Source: Desulfobacca acetoxidans (GTDB lineage Bacteria; Desulfobacterota; Desulfobaccia; Desulfobaccales; 0-14-0-80-60-11). Taken from it: a stretch of 32,500 nt of DNA. The notes under the pieces are model-generated. The model made no database searches. It saw nothing but the letters and a program-made list of their open reading frames with translations, and was not told the origin of the DNA. The stretch is from positions 1 to 32,500 of the forward strand of contig DZCR01000015.1 of the NCBI GenBank assembly GCA_022736495.1. The letters are read 5' to 3'. The translations under genes and the position numbers were made by a program. Position 1 is the stretch's first letter. Each line of letters opens with the position of its first letter. Of the stretch, positions 15,609 through 23,015 are shown in pieces.

Positions 15609-15739
15609 AATTATTGCCGGTCAGGCGCCGAAGGCCTCACACCTTCCCCCAAGCGCTGACCAGTGGATTTTCTCCACAAATGAGGTATACTGGCGGTAAC
15701 GGCCCGTTGCCGATCCTCTCATGATTAAGGATAATTCTC

Positions 15740-15985
15740 ATGATAACACACAGTCACCCTCACGGGGATGGTAAAGGCCAGACGCCGCATGCCCACCCCA
15801 CCGAGCTTTGGCGAGGTCTGCACAGAAACTGGCGCGCCTGGGCGGTCATCGGCCTGATGTTGGCGGCCATCGGCGCCTATGTGCTGACCCTGGATGAAGC
15901 GATCCAGCCGCAGATTGCCCCTTTAAACGCCGGACCGGCTGTGGTGACCCCGGTAAACCCCGCAAAACAGGCTTTGCAAAGATAA
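15740..15985 (+). CDS. Small single-helix membrane protein
   Basis: An 81-residue protein with a His- and charge-rich N-tail, then a WRGLHRNWRAW segment leading into one helix (about 35-52, AVIGLMLAAIGAYVLTLDE) and a short Pro/Ala-rich tail. AAGGA lies eight bases before the ATG, which supports real translation. I recall similar short proteins (W-x-x-x...YV-x-x-x-DE) as uncharacterised in anaerobic proteobacteria. It is divergent from the GT9 gene and begins 131 bases from it. Nothing indicates its function. Confidence 0.6.
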   Translation: MITHSHPHGDGKGQTPHAHPTELWRGLHRNWRAWAVIGLMLAAIGAYVLTLDEAIQPQIAPLNAGPAVVTPVNPAKQALQR

Positions 15986-16775
15986 AGATTTCTACGCACG
16001 AGCAAAGAGTATTCCTCTCCATTGCAGCGAACGTATCGAATACAACCAATTCCTACAATCACTCTCGGTCCGAAATTCTCCTGAAAGATCAGGAGACTCA
16101 TGTCCCCAGATACCGGCTTGTTTAAAAGCTCAGACATTCTAATAATTACATGATTTGCTGAGCAGAGTCCTTAGGCCATCTTGTAATTATAATCTTTTAT
16201 TTAATGAAACGAGGGAGGTATTGTTATTATCTCCGGCGGCCAAGGTAGCCGCCCGACTTTGCCTGCCATAAAGTGGTGATGGGGTTGGCGTATCCCTTTT
16301 AAGGGGGAAAATAGCTGACGATAGGGGTGATGGCTTTGTGCCCCAGAGCCCGTTGCGCTTTTCTCCGGTTCCTTGATCCAGAAGCTCAAAGCGACTTTGG
16401 CGTTTTGGTGCAGCCATGAGCCTGGCCGTTTTTACCTAAAAAAATTTTCGTCGGCCGGGGTTATGTATGTCGATGATTTAAACTTATTACGGTGGGGACC
16501 ATTTTCACGAACCGCTTATCAGCTAAAAAACTCTTGATTTTTTTATTATTACGTTATAAGAGTTGTGGAAATCTCAATCTCCATGATAATTCAGATAGCC
16601 CACAAGGCTCAAGGATAGAGCCATGATACGACTCTCCTCCAGCAGAAAAATTCGGCACTTTTAAACCGGAAAGGTTCATAGGACGATCGCCTGAACTAGC
16701 ACGGTGAGTAACATAACTGTCTGAAAAAACAATACAATTAGTTCTTGTCGCCCTATAACCGATGGGGGGAGAAGG
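15986..16775. other. Long gene-free leader upstream of the exopolysaccharide locus
   Basis: These 790 bases hold no convincing gene; the minus-strand frames at 16187-16417 overlap one another and lack ribosome-binding sites. Visible structures are a hairpin GGCGGC (16235-16240) with GCCGCC (16248-16253), and GGCTC (16606-16610) with GAGCC (16618-16622). There is an AT-rich block at 16505-16560 with a TTGATT (16534-16539) and TATAAG (16555-16560) 15 bases apart, a poor promoter candidate. The length and structure suit a long untranslated leader or decayed DNA. I see no recognised riboswitch or JUMPstart element. Confidence 0.5.
16534..16560 (+). promoter_or_regulatory. Weak promoter candidate for the exopolysaccharide operon
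   Basis: TTGATT (16534-16539) and TATAAG (16555-16560) are separated by 15 bases, short of the usual 16-18, in the most AT-rich part of the leader. It would give an mRNA leader of over 400 bases before wza. Confidence 0.25.
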
Positions 16776-16848
16776 ATGCCCGGACCCTGGTCAAAAACCA
16801 GTCCTGTGATGCGAGTGTCCCTTATCAGCTGCCGGCTTCCGTGGCAAA

Positions 16849-16968
16849 GAGAGTCCCAGGCACGTGAGCCACTCCTGCTGCCATTACGAAATGCTGATGG
16901 AGGAGCGCTTGCTGAAAAAGGGCCTGGAGGCCTTTCTGCCCCGCCACGCCATGCTCAACCATCGGCGC
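16849..16968 (+). pseudogene. Remnant of a NusG/UpxY/RfaH-like antiterminator
   Basis: In the frame shifted by one base from the long open frame here, codons encode a segment containing HYEMLMEERLLKKGLEAFLP (16882-16941) and then RHAMLNHRR. This matches the NGN domain of specialised NusG paralogues (R/H-x-E-x-x-V-x-x-x-L-x-x-x-G-x-E-x-F-L-P). Before it, GKESPRHVSHSCC resembles the W-Y-x-x-H-T-x-S-R lead-in. The upstream frame has a stop at 16807-16809 and the downstream part lacks the expected FPGYVFV block and KOW domain. The piece therefore holds only about 40 of some 170 residues. A strong GGGGGGAGAAGG before ATG 16776 may be the relic of its translation start. UpxY/RfaH-type genes typically head capsule and exopolysaccharide operons, as here. 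Confidence 0.65.
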
Positions 16969-17000
16969 TTGGGCTGTTCGTTTATAGAGATGAAAAGAAT

Positions 17001-18158
17001 ATGCCCAACACCTTGATGCAAGCGTTTCGGTTTATCATTTCCCCCAGTAAAAAAACCGCCGGGCGGAATGAACTTTCCTTCAGACAGCAGGGTGAAATCC
17101 CTGGGCGGAGCGTAGTTTTCCTGGCATCGCTCTTATCCATATTTATTGTATCAGGACTATTACTGGGCTGCGGCGGTCCTGCGGGTCAGTTGCCCCCCCA
17201 GCAGGTGGTGGCCCAGTTTGATTCGCAGGCCAAACAAAACCGCCTCCAGGAACAGCTATTGAAGCAAGTGGCCCAGGTCTCCGTGGTCGACTATAAGGAT
17301 TATAAAGTGGGCCCGGAAGATCTGCTGGAGATCAATTTCCTGGACACGGAAAAACTACGGGCCGACGCTCGGGTCAATGGGCAGGGGGAAATCAGACTTT
17401 TGCTCATTGGAGATATTCCGGTGGCCGGTTTAACCCCCGCGGAGGTGGCCAAGAAGCTGGTCCACTTATATAAGGAAGGGGATTATCTCAAGGACCCCAA
17501 TATCACGGTAGCCATTAAGGAATTTCGGCACCAGAAAGTGGCCGTTACCGGGGCAGTTAATAAACCGGACTCATACGCCCTCATCGGCCCCCGCACCCTC
17601 CTGGAAGTCCTGGGCATGGCTGGCGGACTCTCGGACAAGGCCGGCGAGACGGCGCACATCATCCGGTCACGCAAAGGAGCGTCACGTTCTCAGGCCGCCT
17701 CACCGGCGAAGTCCTTCTCCCCCGGCTCGGAAACCATTGTTGTGGATTTAAACCGGCTATTGCTTAAAGGGGCGGTGGACCTGAATTCCCCCGTCCACAA
17801 CGGCGATGTGGTCTTTATTCCCTTTGCCCAGACCGCCTATGTATTGGGCTCGGTGACCAAACCGGGGGGCGTCTTTATCAAGGATAACCTGACCGTGACC
17901 AAGGCTATAGCCCAGACAGGTGGTCAACATATCATGCTTTCTTCTAATAGCGCCACCATTCTGCGCTTGGATGATCATGGCCAACGTCAAACTATTCCGG
18001 TAAATCTAGCCCAGATCACCAAGGGCAATGAGGAAGACTTGCCCCTTAAGGAAAACGACATCGTGTATGTGCAGGAAAGCGGCGTACGGCGATTCCTTTT
18101 CGATTTCAAGATGCTTATGCCGGGGAGCGTTTCTGTGAGCCCGGCTGCGATGTTTTAA
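17001..18158 (+). CDS. wza: Outer-membrane polysaccharide export lipoprotein (Wza-like)
   Basis: A 385-residue export protein. The signal helix (about 37-56) ends in the lipobox LLLGC with Cys57, so the mature protein is lipid-anchored. The Poly_export domain (about 94-170) reads YKVGPEDLLEINFLDTEKLR, then GEIRLLLIGDIPVAGLTPAEVAKKL. Two SLBB-type domains follow (KVAVTGAVNKPDSYAL and AYVLGSVTKPGGVF). It forms the outer-membrane ring through which the polymer leaves, partnered by the Wzc protein next door. The open frame extends to 16776, but codons before 17001 lie over the NusG-like relic and show no Wza features. The ATG at 17001 leaves an unusually long n-region before the signal helix. Confidence 0.88.
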   Translation: MPNTLMQAFRFIISPSKKTAGRNELSFRQQGEIPGRSVVFLASLLSIFIVSGLLLGCGGPAGQLPPQQVVAQFDSQAKQNRLQEQLLKQVAQVSVVDYKDYKVGPEDLLEINFLDTEKLRADARVNGQGEIRLLLIGDIPVAGLTPAEVAKKLVHLYKEGDYLKDPNITVAIKEFRHQKVAVTGAVNKPDSYALIGPRTLLEVLGMAGGLSDKAGETAHIIRSRKGASRSQAASPAKSFSPGSETIVVDLNRLLLKGAVDLNSPVHNGDVVFIPFAQTAYVLGSVTKPGGVFIKDNLTVTKAIAQTGGQHIMLSSNSATILRLDDHGQRQTIPVNLAQITKGNEEDLPLKENDIVYVQESGVRRFLFDFKMLMPGSVSVSPAAMF

Positions 18159-18264
18159 GGCAGACCGGTAGGCATCCCTGTCCTTGCCCTGGTCGGCCTC
18201 CAATGAGAAAACCTTGATGATTATTTCCCTATGAGACCTTACATTACCGGACTAAAGACAGCTT

Positions 18265-18268
18265 AGGA
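18265..18268 (+). promoter_or_regulatory. Ribosome-binding site deciding the wzc start
   Basis: AGGA (18265-18268) is spaced eight bases from ATG 18277 and overlaps the other in-frame ATG at 18268, so the downstream ATG is favoured. Confidence 0.5.
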
Positions 18269-18276
18269 TGTCCGCT

Positions 18277-20520
18277 ATGCAAGATAATCTCCTCACTGAA
18301 ATGCCGGCGCCGGCCGCGGCCCCAATCTCGCCGGCGCCGGTGACCTATTATAGCGATGAGTTTGATCAGGGCTTTCATCTCCGGGATTACTGGCACATTC
18401 TCAAAAAACGCAAGTGGTGGTTTTGGGGCGTGTTGTCGGGGGTGGTGGTAGTTGTCTTGTTGGTCACCCTCCTGATGTCCCCCATCTATAAGGTCACCGC
18501 CACGCTGCAGATTATCCAGGATAACCCCTCAGCCCTGATGGGAGGTGAAAAGACCGACCCCCTGAGAGCCCTAACCGGTTCCAGCGAGCTGGATAGATTT
18601 TACGAAACCCAGTACAAGATTTTGCAATCCCCCACCATCGCCTATGGGCTCATCGACTCCCTGAAGCTGAAAGACCATCCCTCATATAAGCAAATGGAAC
18701 GCGATAATCCGAATGATCCCCCTGAGGTTATTAGGCAAAAATACGCCAAATACCTGCTGGACAACCTCAAGGTGGAGCCGGTCAAAAATTCATATCTGGT
18801 GAATATTTCTTATAAATCAACGGATAAACAGCTGGCCCAGAAGGTCCCGGGGGCCATGCAAAAAGAATATCTGAAACTGGCCATGACCACCCGGCAGCAG
18901 TCCTATGCCATGTTACGGGAGTGGTTGGACAACGAACTGACGCGCTTGGGCAACAAGTTGGAACTTTCTGAAAAATCGGTTTACGCCGATGGTCAGAAAA
19001 AAGACTTTTTGTCTCTGGAAGCCCCCGAAACCAACGTGACGATCCAGAAATACCTCGAGGTGAGCAAATTATTGACCATGGCCCAGGCGGACAAGGCCGG
19101 CAAAGAGGCTCAGTACCGGCAGATTAAGGAAAAAGGGGCGGACGCCCCACTGATCACCAACCATGCCTTGATCCAGCAGTTGCGCCAACAGCTTATCGGT
19201 CTTGAAGCACAAGTCAGCGGTGATAATAAGATATTTGGCACCAACTTCCCGGATTACAAGGCGCAGACGACCAAGCTGAAGGACTTGCGCCAGCGTCTCA
19301 ACCAGGAGATCAAACGTCTGGAAGCCAGCATCAGGGCGGACTACGAGGCGGCCTCCCGGGCGGAAAGCCTGCTGCAAAAGGAATTCGACCTGCAAAAAGG
19401 CAAGGTCATAGACCTGCAGAACAGTCTGGTGCAGCACCACATCTTGAAGCGAGACCTGCAGACCAATCAAACCCTCTATGAAGGCTTGCTGGCCCGCATG
19501 AAAGAGGCCAGTGTGGCCAGCACCATGGTGGCGAGCAACGTCTCGGTCATCACCGCAGCGGAACCACCCTACAAGCCCTGGTTGCCCAAGCCCTTGTTGT
19601 TTCTGGCTCTGGCCCTGGTCATCGGTTCCATGGGCGGTGTAATGGCCGCCTTCTTTGTAGAATACCTGGACAATTCCATCAAGACCACCGAAGAACTGGA
19701 AAAAGTCGTCCACATTCCTGCCCTGGGAGTGGTCCCCTTATATAGCGATAATTCCAAGAAACTGGCCAAGGATGAGCAGATACCTGTAGGACTCATTCCT
19801 CATAACCAACCCATGTCGATGCTCAGCGAGGCCATCTTCCAAATCCGGGCCGCCATCATGCTCTCGGTCTCGGAAGGAGCCCCCCAAGCCCTCATGATCA
19901 CCAGTCCCAATCCCGACGAAGGCAAGACCACATTGGCATCAAATTTAGCTGCCGTCATGGCCAGCCCGGATCGGAAATGCCTTATCATGGACTGCGACCT
20001 GAGAAAGCCTTCTTTACATAAGATTTACTCGCTACCCTTACAACCTGGTCTGACCAATTACCTTACCGGTAATGCCACATTAGAGGAGATTATTCGCCCC
20101 TCCGGTTTCCTTAATCTGTACTTTATTCCCGCCGGGCCAGCTCCTCCCAATCCCAATGAACTGTTTAATTCAAATGCCTTTAAGAACCTGGTAAATCACC
20201 TCCGGCAGGAATTCCAGCAAATTATAATAGATTCACCTCCCGTTATCGGCTTTGCCGATGGCCGCTCTATTGCGGCTAGCGCAGACGGGGTGTTGGTTTT
20301 GGTCAAACACCATTCAACCACCCGGGAGGCCGGGCGTCTGGCCATACAACTGTTGTCCCAAACCAACTGCCGCATCCTGGGGGGTATTTTGACCATGGCC
20401 AGAAAAGATCGCCTGGGCTATGGCGGCTACTACGGCTATTACCAGTATTACCACAAATACTATAAGGGATATCAAGGCCCCGACGGAGGCAAATCACCAG
20501 AGAAAACCAGAACAGTTTAA
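18277..20520 (+). CDS. wzc: Polysaccharide co-polymerase with tyrosine autokinase (Wzc-like)
   Basis: A 747-residue inner-membrane protein that controls chain length and export together with Wza. The Wzz/GNVR domain has a first helix at about 48-67, a long periplasmic coiled-coil-rich part, and a second helix near residues 430-455 (PLLFLALALVIGSMGG). The cytoplasmic BY-kinase follows: Walker A in SPNPDEGKTTLASN (about 542-555), A-prime LIMDCDLRKPS, and Walker B IIIDSPPVIGFADG (about 649). The C-terminal tail has ten tyrosines within about 21 residues (about 714-734), the usual autophosphorylation cluster. It follows wza by 118 bases. ATG 18268 is the alternative start, three codons earlier. 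Confidence 0.92.
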   Translation: MQDNLLTEMPAPAAAPISPAPVTYYSDEFDQGFHLRDYWHILKKRKWWFWGVLSGVVVVVLLVTLLMSPIYKVTATLQIIQDNPSALMGGEKTDPLRALTGSSELDRFYETQYKILQSPTIAYGLIDSLKLKDHPSYKQMERDNPNDPPEVIRQKYAKYLLDNLKVEPVKNSYLVNISYKSTDKQLAQKVPGAMQKEYLKLAMTTRQQSYAMLREWLDNELTRLGNKLELSEKSVYADGQKKDFLSLEAPETNVTIQKYLEVSKLLTMAQADKAGKEAQYRQIKEKGADAPLITNHALIQQLRQQLIGLEAQVSGDNKIFGTNFPDYKAQTTKLKDLRQRLNQEIKRLEASIRADYEAASRAESLLQKEFDLQKGKVIDLQNSLVQHHILKRDLQTNQTLYEGLLARMKEASVASTMVASNVSVITAAEPPYKPWLPKPLLFLALALVIGSMGGVMAAFFVEYLDNSIKTTEELEKVVHIPALGVVPLYSDNSKKLAKDEQIPVGLIPHNQPMSMLSEAIFQIRAAIMLSVSEGAPQALMITSPNPDEGKTTLASNLAAVMASPDRKCLIMDCDLRKPSLHKIYSLPLQPGLTNYLTGNATLEEIIRPSGFLNLYFIPAGPAPPNPNELFNSNAFKNLVNHLRQEFQQIIIDSPPVIGFADGRSIAASADGVLVLVKHHSTTREAGRLAIQLLSQTNCRILGGILTMARKDRLGYGGYYGYYQYYHKYYKGYQGPDGGKSPEKTRTV

Positions 20521-20611
20521 ATTGCCATCATTGCCTAACGCTGGCTCTCTGTCGACCAGCAAATTGCGATCTCATATATATAGTTAAACTACCCTGAAAG
20601 AGGCAAAGACC

Positions 20612-21742
20612 ATGAGAGACTTTTATCGTGGTAAGGTAATTTTGATTACGGGGGCAGCGGGTACAGTAGGTAAAGAACTTATTCGACAGTTGATTGGGAT
20701 AGAAATCGCGGAAATTCGCCTTTTAGATAATAATGAGACTGAATTATTTCATATTGGTAGTGAATATCAACAAACCGGCAAAGTGACGCCTTACATTGGA
20801 GACGTTAGGGACAAACAGAAATTATTGAACGTCACCCAAGGGGTGGACCTCATTTTTCATGCAGCCGCATTAAAACATGTTTGCCTCGCGGAATATAATC
20901 CCTTTGATGCCGTACAAACCAATATCAACGGCGTCAAAAACATTGTCCAGGCGGCGATGTCCAATAAAGTTCCCCGGGTAATTTTCACCAGTTCCGACAA
21001 GGCGGTCAATCCCACTAATGTTATGGGAACTTCTAAGCTCATGGGGGAACGTATCATCACTGCCGCTAATCTCATTAATCACAATGGTCATCAGGTTTTT
21101 TCCAGCGTCCGGTTTGGGAATGTCCTCGGTTCCCGGGGGTCAGTGGTTCCCATTTTTGCGGGACAGATATTGCGCGGCGAAGCAGTTACAGTCACCGATG
21201 CCCGCATGACCCGGTTTGTTATGACTATTCAGGAGGCTGCTAAACTGGTGTTGGAAGCCGCTATGCTGGCTTGTGGGGGGGAGGTCTTGGTCACCAAGAT
21301 GCCGGTTCTTCGCATTCTCGATTTGGCCAAAGCCATGATCAACCTCCTGGCCCCCGAAAATGGCTTTGGCCCCGATAAATTCCCGATCAGATCTATCGGG
21401 GCCAAGCCAGGGGAAAAGCTTTATGAGGAATTGATGAGCCAGGAAGAGGTGAGTCGGACAAAGGAACTGCCAAGCGTGTTTGCCATCCTACCGGCCTTCA
21501 GGTCTTTTTATCAAAAAATTGATTACCGTTATCCAGACGTTTTGCCGGATGTGGAAAATCGGCAGCCCTACATTTCCTCATCGCAACCCGCTATGAACAT
21601 AGAGGAAATCGAGGATTATCTGGAGCGTCACCGTATCTTAGAAAAATTGAGGCCCGAAAAACCGTACCCGCGCCAAAGTCACCGTATTCCCGCCGCAGGG
21701 CGGAAGACCGAACTGACTTTACTCCGGGTTAAATCTTTATGA
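20612..21742 (+). CDS. UDP-N-acetylhexosamine 4,6-dehydratase (PglF/CapD/FlaA1-type, soluble)
   Basis: A 376-residue extended SDR enzyme that would convert UDP-GlcNAc to the 4-keto-6-deoxy sugar on the way to bacillosamine, QuiNAc, FucNAc or similar. It shows the NAD loop GAAGTVG (14-20), HAAALKHV (83-90), SSDKAVNPTNVMGTSK (127-142) and FGNVLGSRGSVVP. Where classical SDRs have Tyr-x-x-x-Lys, this has Met138 and Lys142. That substitution marks the PglF-like, configuration-retaining group, which uses an Asp-Lys pair in the TSSDK segment. Those proteins usually carry an N-terminal membrane domain, absent here. AAGAGG lies a few bases before the ATG. Its stop overlaps the next start (ATGA). Confidence 0.87.
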   Translation: MRDFYRGKVILITGAAGTVGKELIRQLIGIEIAEIRLLDNNETELFHIGSEYQQTGKVTPYIGDVRDKQKLLNVTQGVDLIFHAAALKHVCLAEYNPFDAVQTNINGVKNIVQAAMSNKVPRVIFTSSDKAVNPTNVMGTSKLMGERIITAANLINHNGHQVFSSVRFGNVLGSRGSVVPIFAGQILRGEAVTVTDARMTRFVMTIQEAAKLVLEAAMLACGGEVLVTKMPVLRILDLAKAMINLLAPENGFGPDKFPIRSIGAKPGEKLYEELMSQEEVSRTKELPSVFAILPAFRSFYQKIDYRYPDVLPDVENRQPYISSSQPAMNIEEIEDYLERHRILEKLRPEKPYPRQSHRIPAAGRKTELTLLRVKSL

Positions 21743-22935
21743 GAACGCTGATCTTAGGGGGTGACGGCTATCTGGGCTGGCCTACGGCTATGTACCTCTC
21801 GCGCCGGGGCCATGAAGTGGCGGCGGTGGATAACTACTTTCGGCGTCAGGCCTGCACTGAGTTGAATTGCGAACCATTGCTCCCCGTACCCAACCTGCAC
21901 CAGCGGGCCGAGCTGTGGCAGGCAATGTCGGGTAAAAAAATCCGGGTGTTTATCGGCGATGTCTGCGACTACCAGTTTCTTTCCCGGATCTTCCAGGACT
22001 TTGGCCCGGATGGGGTGGTGCATTATGCTGAACAGCCTTCGGCCCCCTATTCCATGATGGGCCGGGAGGCTGCGGTCTTTACCATCACCAACAATCTGGT
22101 ATCCACCTGCAATCTGGTTCACGCCGTGGCCGAGTTCAACCCGGATAGCCATATAGTCAAGCTGGGAACCATGGGAGTTTATGGCACCCCCAACATCGAC
22201 ATCGAGGAAGGCTACCTGGAGGTGGAACATAAGGGCCGAAAGCACACCTTCCTCTACCCCAAGGCCCCTGGCTCTCTCTACCACCTGACCAAGGCCCAGG
22301 ACGGCGACATGCTTTACTTTTACTGCCGCATGTGGGACATCCGAGTCACCGATCTTAACCAGGGGCCGGTGTATGGTCTCTTGACCGAAGAGGCCGAAGC
22401 GGATGAGCGACTTTTGCCCATCTTCAACTATGACGACATCTTCGGCACCGTACTGAACCGCTTCATCGTCCAGGCAGTGGTGGGCTTTCCGCTGACGGTT
22501 TATGGCAGTGGCGGCCAAACCCGGGGTTACTTAAACATTAACGACACCATGGCCTGCGTGGAACTCGCTTTACTTAATCCCGCCGAGAAGGGGCAGTACC
22601 GGGTCTTTAACCAGTTTGTGGAGACCTTCTCGGTCAATGACCTGGCTGATAAGGTCAGGGAGGCCGGGGCAGCCATGGGCCTGGGAGTGAAAATCAACCA
22701 GATTCCCAACCCCCGCCGGGAGGCGGAAGAGCATTACTATAAGCCGGCCCATACCGGTCTCATGGATTTGGGTCTTCAGCCGCATTATCTGACTTCCGAA
22801 GTTTTGGCCGAGATGATGCGAATCGTAGCCCGTCACAACCATCGAATTTACCAGGATAAAATTATGCCACAGGTGAAATGGGAAGGAAATTGTCCCACAT
22901 TTATAGTGTCACCGCCTCTATCATCTGTCCGGTAG
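21739..22935 (+). CDS. UDP-sulfoquinovose synthase (SQD1/SqdB/Agl3-like)
   Basis: A 398-residue extended SDR enzyme that makes UDP-sulfoquinovose from UDP-glucose and sulfite. The NAD loop is GGDGYLGW (7-14), where the Trp is characteristic of SQD1. Other SQD1-specific segments are SAPYSMMGR (101-109), KLGTMGVYGTPNIDIEEGY (141-159), SLYHLTK (179-185), TDLNQGPVYG, VLNRFIVQAVVGFPLTVYG, GGQTRGYLNI and PNPRREAEEHYY. Thr144, Tyr181 and Lys185 correspond to the catalytic Thr145, Tyr182 and Lys186 of plant SQD1. The length agrees with SqdB. It overlaps the dehydratase gene by four bases, so the two are cotranslated. Because sulfolipid genes (sqdC/D/X) are absent nearby, the product probably feeds the exopolysaccharide. 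A last stretch of about 15 residues is extra. Confidence 0.88.
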   Translation: MRTLILGGDGYLGWPTAMYLSRRGHEVAAVDNYFRRQACTELNCEPLLPVPNLHQRAELWQAMSGKKIRVFIGDVCDYQFLSRIFQDFGPDGVVHYAEQPSAPYSMMGREAAVFTITNNLVSTCNLVHAVAEFNPDSHIVKLGTMGVYGTPNIDIEEGYLEVEHKGRKHTFLYPKAPGSLYHLTKAQDGDMLYFYCRMWDIRVTDLNQGPVYGLLTEEAEADERLLPIFNYDDIFGTVLNRFIVQAVVGFPLTVYGSGGQTRGYLNINDTMACVELALLNPAEKGQYRVFNQFVETFSVNDLADKVREAGAAMGLGVKINQIPNPRREAEEHYYKPAHTGLMDLGLQPHYLTSEVLAEMMRIVARHNHRIYQDKIMPQVKWEGNCPTFIVSPPLSSVR

Positions 22936-23015
22936 GAACATCGCCTCGTTGAATAGTACCCCTATATTCACGAAACCAGATGGCTTAGCTGGGGACTAAT
23001 ATAAAAGCAAACGAT

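Noticed and set aside
15692..15701. GGCGGTAACG, similar to the ops element (GGCGGTAG) used by RfaH
   Set aside because: It has a mismatch at a key base, lies before the small membrane protein gene and not directly before wza, and no JUMPstart context surrounds it.
16187..16417. Minus-strand frames in the exopolysaccharide leader
   Set aside because: Two frames overlap on the same strand, both have low-complexity Pro/Ser-rich translations and neither has a good ribosome-binding site.
16776..17000. N-terminal extension of the Wza-like frame from ATG 16776
   Set aside because: These codons lie over the NusG-like relic in another frame and carry no Wza features. A lipoprotein signal so far inside the protein would not work.
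21754..22518. A 254-codon minus-strand open frame
   Set aside because: It is antisense to the UDP-sulfoquinovose synthase gene and shows no family motif.
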